This document shows positions 30,160-39,763 of a DNA stretch of 64,000 nt, piece by piece. The notes under the pieces were generated by a model. That model did no database searches. It had not been told where the DNA came from and saw only the letters and a program-made list of their open reading frames with translations. The first letter of the stretch is position 1, and each line of letters opens with the position of its first letter. The stretch covers positions 868,001 to 932,000 of the forward strand of contig NZ_JAFJYC010000001.1 of assembly GCF_018777395.1 (NCBI RefSeq), read 5' to 3'. Made by a program: the position numbers and the translations under genes. This stretch comes from Candidatus Sodalis endolongispinus (GTDB lineage: Bacteria > Pseudomonadota > Gammaproteobacteria > Enterobacterales > Enterobacteriaceae).

Positions 30160-30717
30160 TTAGAAGGTTATTGCGACTTGCGCAATAGTTTCCCCGCCAT
30201 CTAATGACACCACCTGTAACCGCCCATCGGCCAGCAGCCCATAGCTGGCCGGAAAGCCGCCCTTTGGCAGGCTGACCGAGCCCGGATTGAACAGAATATG
30301 CTCCCCTGCCCGATCCGCCTGAGGAAGATGGGTATGGCCGTACAACAGCGCGTCGCCGGGGGCCAGCGGCGGCAGTCGCGCCGGATGGTAAAGATGCCCG
30401 TGAGTGAGAAACAGCCGCCGGGTGTCCCCCAGCAACACCTGCTGCCAGGGCGCGCTAAAGGGAAAGTCGAGCAGCATCTCATCCACTTCGCTGTCGCAAT
30501 TGCCGCGTACGGCGATAATACGCTCGCCGTATGTATTAAGCGCGGCGGCGCCCTCCGCCGGTCGATAGTCTTCGGGCAGAGGGTTGCGTGGACCAGGGTT
30601 CAGGAAGTCCCCCAGAAGCAGCAGCCAGCGGGCGCCGCTTACATCAAACGCGGCCAACAGCCGGCGTGTGGCGGCCAGCGAGCCATGAATATCGGACGCT
30701 ATCATCAATTTCATCAT
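30160..30717 (-). CDS. yfcE: Metallophosphodiesterase YfcE
   Basis: Manganese-dependent phosphodiesterase of the MJ0936 type. From the tandem ATG at 30717/30714 (MMKLMIASDIHGS), with AGGAG upstream, it has 185 residues (E. coli 184). Metal-binding motifs are complete: ASDIHG, LLGDFLNPGP, VRGNCDSEVD, LTHGHLYHP, YGHTHLPQA and FNPGSVS. E. coli has yfcF next; that gene is absent here. Confidence 0.95.
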   Translation of the reverse strand: MMKLMIASDIHGSLAATRRLLAAFDVSGARWLLLLGDFLNPGPRNPLPEDYRPAEGAAALNTYGERIIAVRGNCDSEVDEMLLDFPFSAPWQQVLLGDTRRLFLTHGHLYHPARLPPLAPGDALLYGHTHLPQADRAGEHILFNPGSVSLPKGGFPASYGLLADGRLQVVSLDGGETIAQVAITF

Positions 30718-30938
30718 CGTCTCCTGTAATGCATGTCGAGACGCTGCCCGCACAGACAGCGCAGCAGGCCAAGCTTAACAAACTTCGACCGTCCTGCGTC
30801 AGCGCTATCCCGTTACAGTCGGCCGATTGACGCCTTTTTGCGCCGTTAAGCCCGCTCACACCCCGCCGCTTATTCGCTTTTATCCCCTGCGCTTTTGCAC
30901 TACAGTTAAGCCATCCGCATTATCCTCATGTAGGCTTT

Positions 30939-31565
30939 ATGATCGACGTTTATTATGCGCCCACGCCCAACGGCCATAAAATCACGCTGTTTTTAGAAGA
31001 AACCGGCTTGCCGTATCAGCTTCACCGCTTGGATATTAGCGCCGGCGCTCAATTCAAGCCGGCCTTTCTGGCCATAGCGCCGAATAACAAAATCCCGGCC
31101 ATTGTCGACAATCAACCGGCCGACGGCGGCGTGCCGTTCAGCCTGTTTGAGTCCGGCGCCATTTTGCTTTATTTGGCGGATAAAACCGGACAGCTGCTGT
31201 CGCACGACCTGCGCGAACGCCATACCACCCTGCAATGGCTATTCTGGCAAATGGCGGGCTTCGGGCCGATGCTCGGCCAAAACCACCACTTCAGCCAGTA
31301 CGCACCCGAGAAATTCCCCTACGCCATCAATCGCTATCGCACCGAAACCGCGCGGCTGTACGGCGTGCTGGACAAGCAGCTGCAGGAAAATCGCTATATC
31401 GCGGGCGAGCAGTATAGCATTGCCGATATCGCCACTTACCCTTGGGCGGTATCCCACGAGAAGCAGAATATCTCTCTGGCGGACTATCCCTCGGTCCAGC
31501 GCTGGTTCAATGAGATTCAGACCCGTCCGGCGGTGGAACGCGCCTGGCGGCGGGCCAACGGCTAA
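30939..31565 (+). CDS. yfcG: Glutathione S-transferase-like disulfide reductase YfcG
   Basis: GST-fold protein that reduces disulfides using two bound glutathiones. It has 208 residues (E. coli 215). The thioredoxin-like N-domain shows YYAPTPNGHKITLFLEE and NNKIPAIVD; the cis-Pro and ESGAILLYLADKTG segments are typical. The helical C-domain has WQMAGFGPMLGQNHHF, the family signature. The C-terminus is shorter by about 7 residues. folX, expected next, is absent. Confidence 0.93.
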   Translation: MIDVYYAPTPNGHKITLFLEETGLPYQLHRLDISAGAQFKPAFLAIAPNNKIPAIVDNQPADGGVPFSLFESGAILLYLADKTGQLLSHDLRERHTTLQWLFWQMAGFGPMLGQNHHFSQYAPEKFPYAINRYRTETARLYGVLDKQLQENRYIAGEQYSIADIATYPWAVSHEKQNISLADYPSVQRWFNEIQTRPAVERAWRRANG

Positions 31566-31724
31566 ACCCTGCCGGCCCGGCGGCGGCGCAGACCTCGACG
31601 CTGCGTCCGCTACGGGCATTTACCGCCGCCGTGGCCTATGCTTTAGGCAGAATGGAGTTTTGCTATCGTTGCGCGCGGGCCCTGCGGTGCGAGCATCGAT
31701 TAACGTCGGGCGGAGAACACCACC

Positions 31725-32590
31725 ATGAAAATTTTAGTGACCGGCGGGACCGGGCTTATTGGCCGGCACCTGGTTATGAGACTGCAGACCTTATCACACC
31801 ACGTCACCGTGTTGACCCGCGACGCCCAAAGCGCACAGCAAGCGTTGGGGCCGGAGATCGCCACCATGACCACGCTGGCGCCGCTGTCGCACCTCAATGA
31901 ATTCGATGCGGTGATTAACCTGGCCGGCGAGCCTATCGCCGAGCGCCGCTGGACCGACGAGCAAAAAACAAGCTGTGTCAGAGCCGCTGGGACGTCACCG
32001 GCCAGCTGAGCCTGTTGATACGCCAAAGCGACAATCCGCCGTCGGTGTTCATCTCCGGCTCCGCCACCGGCTATTACGGCGACCAGGATGATGCGCTGGT
32101 GGACGAGGACGAACCGCCAATTATCGATTTTGCCCACACGCTGTGCGCGCGCTGGGAAGATTTGGCGCTCAGGGATCGCAGAGAGAAAACCCGCGTCTGC
32201 CTGTCGCGTACCGGCGTGGTAATGGCCGCCGACGTCGGGCTGGGCGGTCCCATCGGCGATGGCACCCAATACATGTCGTGGATCCATATCGACGATATCG
32301 TCAACGCGCTGCTATTCATGCTGACCACCGACGGACTGGCGGGCCCGTTCAATGTTTGCTCGCCTTATCCGGTGCGCAATGAACATTTCAGCAGCGTGCT
32401 GGCTGGCGTCCTGCACCGGCCTGCTTTCACCCGCGTGCCGGCACGGGCGGTGCAACTATTTTTGGGCGAAGGGGCATCGCTGATACTTGGCGGCCAGCGG
32501 GCAATGCCGCGGCGGCCGACCGAGGCCGGTTTTACCTTCTGCTATAGCGAGCTGGAAGCGGCGCTAACGGAAATCGTCAACGCGGTCTAA
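31725..32590 (+). pseudogene. yfcH: yfcH, SDR-family epimerase, frameshift and internal deletion
   Basis: NAD(P)-binding Rossmann protein of the DUF1731 epimerase family. The N-terminus ([30 protein letters not shown]) reads from 31725. At six A (31963-31968) the frame changes, and a seventh A would restore KLCQSRWDV. The rest ([50 protein letters not shown]) runs to 32590. Just after RTGVVMA, about 14 residues that relatives have (ending in FR before LGLGGPIG) are missing in frame. Corrected length is about 288 against 297. Two lesions. Confidence 0.9.
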
Positions 32591-32602
32591 CCGACGGGGC
32601 GA

Positions 32603-33369
32603 TTACTTGAGGGACCCGGAGAGGAACTGCTGTAGCCGCGGGCTCTTAGGGTTGCCGAACACCTCCGACGGCGGCCACTGCTCCTCAATAACCCCTTGAT
32701 GCAATAAGATGACGTGGTTAGAGACATGGCGCGCGAATCCCATTTCGTGCGTCACCACCACCATGGTCTTACCTTCTCGGCCAACTTTTGCATGATGCGC
32801 AGCACCTCGCCGACCAGTTCCGGGTCCAGCGCCGAGGTCGGTTCGTCGAACAACAGCACCTCCGGCTCCATTGCCAGCGCCCGGGCAATAGAAACCCGCT
32901 GCTGCTGGCCGCCGGAAAGATTGATGGGGTATTTGGCGCGCGCACGCTCATCAATACCCACTTTGTCCAAATAGCGAACCGCGCGTTCACGCGCTTCATT
33001 TTTGCTGAGGCCCAGCACCTGCACTTCCATGACGTTTTCCAGCACCGTCATATGGCTCCACAAATTAAAATGCTGGAATACCATCGTCAGCCGGGTGCGC
33101 AACAGCTGCAGCTGTTTTTTATCAAACACTTTCAGCTGGCCGTCATGATCGCGCACCATATGAATATTTTCGTTATTGACGGCGATCGAACCTTCGCTGG
33201 GTTTTTCCAGGAAGTTAATGCAGCGCAAAAAGGTGCTTTTGCCCGACCCGGAAGATCCGATAATACTTATCACATCGCCGGCGCGCGCTTCAAGCGACAC
33301 GCCTTTTAACACTTCCTGGTCGCCGTAGCGTTTGTGCAGCTCCTGGATCAACAATTTGATTTCTGGCAT
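32603..33369 (-). pseudogene. hisP: hisP, ATPase of the histidine/basic amino acid ABC importer, one-base deletion
   Basis: ATP-binding subunit that energises HisQM. It starts at ATG 33369 ([16 protein letters not shown]) with GGAGG 8 nt upstream. Walker [10 protein letters not shown], signature LSGGQQQR and Walker [13 protein letters not shown] are intact. Near 32776 one G is missing, and reading continues into a premature end after KVRPWWW at 32752. The other frame gives [20 protein letters not shown] with the switch His, and runs to 32603 (QQFLSGSLK). With the base restored the protein has 255 residues (E. coli 257). The broken product lacks the H-loop and C-terminus, so transport is probably lost. 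Confidence 0.9.
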
Positions 33370-33389
33370 ATACGTATCCTCCACGTGGG

Positions 33390-34097
33390 TTATTGAGGTT
33401 TGACATGGCGCCGCCAGCGCTTTTCCGCCTGTTTAAACAGTTTAATCAACACAAATGAGATCATCAGATACATTACCGCGGCAATGCCGAAGGCATAAAA
33501 CGGCTGATAGGTCGCCGAGTTGATATCCCGGGCGATTTTCAGTATATCCGGCACCGTCGCGGTAAACGCCAGCGCGGTGGAATGCAGCATTAAGATGACT
33601 TCATTGCTATAGGCCGGCAACGCCGTGCGCAGCGCGGAGGGCAAAATAATGGCGCGGTAAAGCTTAAACGGCGTGAAACCGTAGGCGCGCGCCGCCTCAA
33701 TTTCACCGTGCGGCACCGCACGGATGGCGCCGGCGAAAATTTCGGTGGTATAAGCACAGGTGTTAAGGGTCAACGCCAGCAGGGTACAGTTCATGCCGCT
33801 GCGAAAAAACGCATTTAACAGATCGGTGCCGCGCACGATTTCCAAGCTGTACATCCCGGAATAAAACACCAGCAACTGGACATACAGCGGCGTGCCGCGA
33901 AAAATATAGGTGAATAGCCAGACCGGCAAACAGATCCACCGACGGGATGACACCCGCGCCACCGCTAACAGCACCGCCAGCATACCGCCCAGCACTACCG
34001 AGATAATCAGCAGCCACAGGGTCACCGCCAGCCCGGTGAAACGATAGCCGTCGCTCCACAGCAGCGCATGCCAGTATTGTTGTAGAATATCGATCAT
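33390..34097 (-). CDS. hisM: Histidine/basic amino acid ABC permease HisM
   Basis: Membrane permease pairing with HisQ. From ATG 34097 ([17 protein letters not shown]), overlapping the hisQ stop by 4 nt, it has 235 residues (E. coli 238). Five or six helices; the EAA loop [20 protein letters not shown] that docks on HisP is conserved. It is intact although its ATPase gene downstream is broken. Confidence 0.95.
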   Translation of the reverse strand: MIDILQQYWHALLWSDGYRFTGLAVTLWLLIISVVLGGMLAVLLAVARVSSRRWICLPVWLFTYIFRGTPLYVQLLVFYSGMYSLEIVRGTDLLNAFFRSGMNCTLLALTLNTCAYTTEIFAGAIRAVPHGEIEAARAYGFTPFKLYRAIILPSALRTALPAYSNEVILMLHSTALAFTATVPDILKIARDINSATYQPFYAFGIAAVMYLMISFVLIKLFKQAEKRWRRHVKPQ

Positions 34098-34780
34098 AAT
34101 TCCGCCTTCTTCACGCCCAGCGAATAGCGCCGCGTAAGCCACAGCAACACGCCGTTGGACAGGGTGGTGAACAGCAGATACACCACGCCGGCGACGATGG
34201 CGAAATAAAACGGTTGATAGGTGCCCTTGCCCGCCAATTTGGTGGCCTTCACCACATCATTTAAGCCGAGCAGCGAAACCAGCGCAGTAACCTTCAAAAT
34301 AACCTGCCAGTTATTGCCGATGCTGGGCAGCGCAAAACGCATCATGGCGGGAAACAGAATGCGGCGGAAGGTCTGCGACGCGCTGAAGCCAAAGGCGGTG
34401 GCCGCTTCGATTTGCCCGCGCGGCACCGCCAAAAACGCCCCGCGAAAGGTTTCAGTGAAGTAGGCGCCGTAGATAAAGCACAGGGTGATAATACCCGCGG
34501 ACATCGGGTCGATGCCGATCTGATCCAAACCTAAGGCTTCCGTCAGGCTGTTCAGTGCAATTTGCAACCCGTAGAAAATTAGCAGCATCAGAACCAGGTC
34601 GGGTACGCCGCGAATTAGCGTGGTATAGCCTTCAAAACTGCCCGCCAGCACGCGGATACGGGAGAGTTTGGCACCGGCGCCGATAAGACCGATAACCACC
34701 GACAATAAAACAGAACTGAGCGCCAGCTCCAGGGTCACCAGCGCGCCGTTGATAATTAATTGCGAATAACCAAAAAGCAT
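34094..34780 (-). CDS. hisQ: Histidine/basic amino acid ABC permease HisQ
   Basis: Second permease subunit, 228 residues as in E. coli. It starts MLFGYSQLIINGALVTLELA. The EAA loop QIEAATAFGFSASQTFRRIL is conserved. It lies about 75 nt after hisJ with a strong palindrome between, and overlaps hisM by 4 nt. Intact. Confidence 0.95.
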   Translation of the reverse strand: MLFGYSQLIINGALVTLELALSSVLLSVVIGLIGAGAKLSRIRVLAGSFEGYTTLIRGVPDLVLMLLIFYGLQIALNSLTEALGLDQIGIDPMSAGIITLCFIYGAYFTETFRGAFLAVPRGQIEAATAFGFSASQTFRRILFPAMMRFALPSIGNNWQVILKVTALVSLLGLNDVVKATKLAGKGTYQPFYFAIVAGVVYLLFTTLSNGVLLWLTRRYSLGVKKAEL

Positions 34781-34813
34781 CGATCTTACCTGTCCTGGCG
34801 GAGGAGAAATACC

Positions 34814-34844
34814 GGCATAGCCCGTGACGCCACGGGCCTATGCC
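34814..34844. repeat. REP-like palindrome between hisJ and hisQ
   Basis: Inverted repeat GGCATAG-CCCGTG / CACGGG-C-CTATGCC, 13 pairs with one bulged base and a 4-nt loop. In Salmonella and E. coli a REP element in the same place stabilises the upstream mRNA so that the binding protein is made in excess over the permease. A similar role is likely here by position. Confidence 0.65.
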
Positions 34845-34855
34845 CTATGACAGGA

Positions 34856-35638
34856 TTAACCGCCGTACACGTCAAAATCAAAATATTGTTTAGCGTATTT
34901 ATCGTAACTTCCGTCTTTACGCATCTCGGCAAAAGCCTTATTTAGCGCGTCTTTCAAATCGGTCTCGTCTTTACGCAGTCCCATGCCGGTACCAACGCCG
35001 AAGAATTTGTCGTCTTTCGCCGCCGGGCCGGCAAAAATATACCCCTTGCCCGCGGTCTGTTTCAGGAAGCCTTCGCTGCCGGCGACTTCATCCTGGAAGG
35101 CGGCATCGATACGACCGGCGGTCAGATCGGCGTAGATCAGATCCTGGTTTTGGTAGGCGACCACATCCACCCCTTTCTGCTGCCACATCGCGTTGGCATA
35201 AGCTTCCTGGGTTGACCCCTGCAACACACCCACGCGCTTGCCGTGCAGTGAATCCATCGTCGGGGTAATCGGGCTGCCGGCTTTGGCAATTAGCCGTGCG
35301 TTGGCGGCGTAGAGCTTATCGGTAAAGGCGATTTCCTGCTGACGCTTTTCGGTGATCGACAATGAGGAAATAATCGCGTCGATCTTTTTCGCCTTCAGCG
35401 AGGGGATAAGCGCATCGAAATCGCTTTCCACGAAGGTACATTTGGCCTCGATACGTTTACACAGATCTTTGGCCAAATCGATATCGAAACCCACCAGCTC
35501 GCCGCTGGCGTTTTTCGATTCAAAAGGGGCATAGGTGGGATCGGTGCCAATGCGGATATTTTTGGGTACAGCGGCAAATGCGCTGCCCGCGCAAGCTAGC
35601 GCCGCCATCAAAGGAAGAACTTTTACCAGCTTATTCAT
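34856..35638 (-). CDS. hisJ: Periplasmic histidine / lysine-arginine-ornithine binding protein
   Basis: Substrate-binding protein of the HisQMP importer, 260 residues. Signal peptide: [22 protein letters not shown], cleaved before [16 protein letters not shown]. The ligand-pocket segments [33 protein letters not shown] and [13 protein letters not shown] are typical. The C-terminus resembles HisJ ([21 protein letters not shown]) while some central residues are ArgT-like. E. coli has both argT and hisJ in tandem; only one copy is present, so it may serve both roles. About 300 nt upstream (to ubiX) hold its promoter region. Confidence 0.9.
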   Translation of the reverse strand: MNKLVKVLPLMAALACAGSAFAAVPKNIRIGTDPTYAPFESKNASGELVGFDIDLAKDLCKRIEAKCTFVESDFDALIPSLKAKKIDAIISSLSITEKRQQEIAFTDKLYAANARLIAKAGSPITPTMDSLHGKRVGVLQGSTQEAYANAMWQQKGVDVVAYQNQDLIYADLTAGRIDAAFQDEVAGSEGFLKQTAGKGYIFAGPAAKDDKFFGVGTGMGLRKDETDLKDALNKAFAEMRKDGSYDKYAKQYFDFDVYGG

Positions 35639-35936
35639 AAATTACCCTCAGTATAATTATTTAATGCCCGGCACATCGTGTGTCCTTTTACGCCGGAACC
35701 ATTGCACATTTCATGCCATGTATCGCGCCGCGCCCGCGATGAGCGCCAAAGGCGGCAAGGGCCGTTGTACCTCCTTGCGTCTGGCGCAAACCGCCGGTAT
35801 CGATGACGCGCCGGACGATGCAAACGCCACTGCACCAGCCATATACCTAGCATGTTCATTATTGGTGCAATGTTATTTTACTGCACCATTATTATGCGAA
35901 TAATTTTACCATAGGGTTAATTGCCGGCCGCGGCAC

Positions 35937-36506
35937 TCAGCCGCCTTGCCAGCGCGGAAACAGGTCTTGCGGCAGCACCAAGTTGAACTGATCCAGCGTC
36001 CGGTTGACCGTTTGATCGATGATATCGCTTATCTGGGCAGGGCGGTGATAAAACGCCGGCACCGGCGGCATAATGACTGCGCCCAGCTCGGCCGCCAGCG
36101 TCATCAGGCGCAGATGCCCCAGATGCAGCGGCGTTTCACGCACCCCCAGCACCAACCGGCGACGCTCTTTCAGCACCACATACGCCGCGCGCGTCAGCAG
36201 CCCATCGCTGTAGCTATTGACGATGGCGGAGAGGGTTTTCATCGAACAGGGCAAGATGATCATTCCCAGGGTTTGGAATGAACCGGAGCTGATGCTGGCG
36301 GTAATATCGCGGGCATCATGCACGACATCCGCCAGCGCCTGCACATCGCGCAGGCTGTACGGGGTTTCCAGCGTCAGCGTTTGCCGCGCGGCCGGGCTGA
36401 TGGCTAAGTGGGTTTCAATCTCCGGCAGCGTAGCCAGTACCTGCAGCAGGCGGACGCCATAAATGGCGCCGCTAGCGCCGCTGATGCCGACAATCAGTCG
36501 TTTCAT
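35937..36506 (-). CDS. ubiX: Flavin prenyltransferase UbiX
   Basis: Makes the prenylated FMN cofactor used by the UbiD decarboxylase in ubiquinone synthesis. It has 189 residues, as in E. coli. The Rossmann-like N-terminus LIVGISGASGAIYGVRLLQ binds FMN; SGSFQTLGMIILPCSMKTLS and RRRLVLGVRETPLH form the active site. It is the last gene of the cvpA-purF-ubiX operon, but a terminator separates it from purF. Intact. Confidence 0.96.
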   Translation of the reverse strand: MKRLIVGISGASGAIYGVRLLQVLATLPEIETHLAISPAARQTLTLETPYSLRDVQALADVVHDARDITASISSGSFQTLGMIILPCSMKTLSAIVNSYSDGLLTRAAYVVLKERRRLVLGVRETPLHLGHLRLMTLAAELGAVIMPPVPAFYHRPAQISDIIDQTVNRTLDQFNLVLPQDLFPRWQGG

Positions 36507-36533
36507 ACCTCAACTCCTGCCAGTGGAAAGGCG

Positions 36534-36566
36534 AAAAAAACCCGGCGCGGTTGACCGCCCGGTTTG
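36534..36566 (-). terminator. Terminator after purF
   Basis: On the minus strand a GC-rich imperfect stem (CCGGGCGGT / ACCGCGCCGG) is followed by a T7 run. It lies about 60 nt after the purF stop and just before ubiX. It likely attenuates cvpA-purF transcription before ubiX. Confidence 0.8.
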
Positions 36567-36629
36567 AGATGACCTGCCGCCATAAAGCGCGGGTCAGCAG
36601 CATAGCCTACTGCACTCTCGCGGTACCGA

Positions 36630-38147
<1,518 letters not shown>

Positions 38148-38180
38148 GTTGTCATTTCCTCATCAGCGTTACCGGGACAA

Positions 38181-38669
38181 CTACTGCCTCGGTAAGAAAC
38201 TCGACGTGCTTTGCAGATAGTCAAAAAACCATCTGATGATACCGCTGAACTGCGGTATCAGTTGGGACTGCTGCCAGTCCTGACTGTGGGAGAAACCGGT
38301 GAAGGTGTCGAGAAAGAACAACGCCGACGACACAATCAAAACGCCGCGCAGCGCGCCGAAACAGACGCCTAATACCCGGTCAGTGCCGGACAAACCGGTC
38401 CGCTCCACCAGCGAACTAATGACGTAATTGACGATGGCCCCGACGATCAGGGTCGCCACGAACAGCAGGGCAATCGCAATACCGTTGCGCACCATCTGCT
38501 CTTCAAAGCGGGTGAAGTAGATCGCAAGATAACTATAGTAATGGCTGGCGACAAAAAATGCACAGGCCCAGGTCACTAAAGATAATGCCTCGCGCACAAA
38601 CCCGCGAATCAGACTCACCAAAGCGGAAAAAACAATGATGCCGATAATGACGTAATCAACCCAGATCAT
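38181..38669 (-). CDS. cvpA: Colicin V production protein CvpA
   Basis: Four-helix inner membrane protein, 162 residues as in E. coli, needed for colicin V export and envelope robustness. Segments DYVIIGIIVFSALVSLIRGF and GLSGTDRVLGVCFGALRG are conserved. First gene of the cvpA-purF operon. Intact. Confidence 0.96.
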   Translation of the reverse strand: MIWVDYVIIGIIVFSALVSLIRGFVREALSLVTWACAFFVASHYYSYLAIYFTRFEEQMVRNGIAIALLFVATLIVGAIVNYVISSLVERTGLSGTDRVLGVCFGALRGVLIVSSALFFLDTFTGFSHSQDWQQSQLIPQFSGIIRWFFDYLQSTSSFLPRQ

Positions 38670-38727
38670 GCATGCATCCCTTGATCATTCGCCCGGTCAG
38701 CTGGTTCGCGGCGAATTCTAACAGAAA

Positions 38728-38743
38728 AAGAAAACGTTTGCTT
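38728..38743 (-). promoter_or_regulatory. PurR operator upstream of cvpA-purF
   Basis: Reading in the direction of cvpA, the site is AAGCAAACGTTTTCTT, which closely matches the 16-bp PurR palindrome (ACGCAAACGTTTNCGT type) and the known E. coli cvpA-purF operator. It is centred about 65 nt upstream of the cvpA start, where binding would block the promoter when purines are abundant. Confidence 0.88.
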
Positions 38744-38859
38744 AGGGGATTTATTCCCCCCGTTTAAATAAATAACGGCGATTAAAAAAGATTAATCGCC
38801 GCAACAAGATAGCGCAACAGGGCGCGCCGCCTGACGCTGCACCTGCGCGTCACGGTGCC

Positions 38860-38972
38860 GGGTGCCACTCCGCCAGTTTAGTGCTTACCGGCTATTGGCA
38901 CATCGGCGCCGGGTTTCACACCGCCAATTAATGCGTACCGGCCTTAGGCACATCGACACCGAGCCATGCGCC
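38860..38972. repeat. 51-bp degenerate tandem repeat, about 2 copies
   Basis: CCGCCAGTTTAGTGCTTACC (38870) and CCGCCAATTAATGCGTACC (38921) start units 51 nt apart. Both continue with GGC, then TTGGCACATCGGC or TAGGCACATCGAC, and end near a GCC-rich stretch. A third, more diverged unit may precede. No spacers, no coding potential. Confidence 0.7.
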
Positions 38973-39037
38973 GTCGCGCGCCGGCGGTCCTCGGCCGCAT
39001 CATCGCCGGTCTAGGCGCTGCTCGGCTCGGCAAAAGT

Positions 39038-39763
39038 CTACCGTACGCTATAGGGCCGCAATTGACCGCTAAGGCCGCTCAACTGGTTCAATTCGCCCAG
39101 CGCGCTCTGCAGTTTATCCCGGGAGGCATCTGGACCAACAAAAATCCGGGTAATCTGCCCCTGCACCGGCGCCGACGGCGAAGTATAAACGCGATAACCC
39201 GACAAGCGCAGCTTGGCGACGATTTCCGCCACTTTATCGGCGTTCTTCAACGCCCCGAGCTGCACCACCCACGCCTGCCCTTTTGGCGCCTGCTCGGCGA
39301 CAGGTGCTGTGTCAGGTTTCGGTGTCGGTGGTTTGGGCGCTTCCACCTTCGGCGTCTGCGGTTTGGGCGCCGGCTTGCTATCAGGCCGCACGGCCGGCTT
39401 GACCTCCGGTTTGGCAGCCACGGGCGGACTAACCTTCATCTCCGGCGGCGCCAGCGTTTCCGGCTGGCGGGAACCGCTGGCGGCATCCGGTAACGGCGCC
39501 GCACCCTGCCCACCGCCGGCCGGCCGGCTGGATTGTTCGACCGCCTCGCCCGCCCCTTCCGGCGGCTGGCTCGGCAATTGCTGGCTGGCCGGCGGCGTCG
39601 CGTCAAGCTCGTCGCTGTCACCGGGCTTGGGCACCAGCGGAATAGCGGCAAACTCGTCCTGATAGTGCTTCTTTTTACCGTCCAGCAGACCAGGCAGAAT
39701 GATGACGCCGAGGGCAACAATAATAATGGTCCCTACCAGGCGGTTTTGAAATTTACTCGCCAC
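39038..39763 (-). CDS. dedD: SPOR-domain cell division protein DedD
   Basis: Divisome accessory protein. I chose the GTG at 39763 (ASKFQNRLVGTIIIVALG) with GGGAG 8 nt upstream; longer readings run into folC with no DedD match. It has 241 residues (E. coli 220). One N-terminal membrane helix (GTIIIVALGVIILPGLL), a Pro/Lys/Ala-rich linker (PAPKPQTPKVEAPKPPTPKP) and a C-terminal SPOR domain (WVVQLGALKNADKVAEIVAK, GYRVYTSPSAPVQG) that binds denuded septal glycan. The linker is longer than in E. coli. The start overlaps the folC end. Confidence 0.93.
   Translation of the reverse strand: MASKFQNRLVGTIIIVALGVIILPGLLDGKKKHYQDEFAAIPLVPKPGDSDELDATPPASQQLPSQPPEGAGEAVEQSSRPAGGGQGAAPLPDAASGSRQPETLAPPEMKVSPPVAAKPEVKPAVRPDSKPAPKPQTPKVEAPKPPTPKPDTAPVAEQAPKGQAWVVQLGALKNADKVAEIVAKLRLSGYRVYTSPSAPVQGQITRIFVGPDASRDKLQSALGELNQLSGLSGQLRPYSVR

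Larger units (their letters stand above)
38670..39037. other. Intergenic dedD-cvpA region
   Basis: About 370 nt without a gene. The right part holds the cvpA promoter and PurR operator in AT-rich sequence. The left part, downstream of dedD reading direction, is GC-rich and contains a degenerate 51-bp tandem repeat. Confidence 0.6.
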
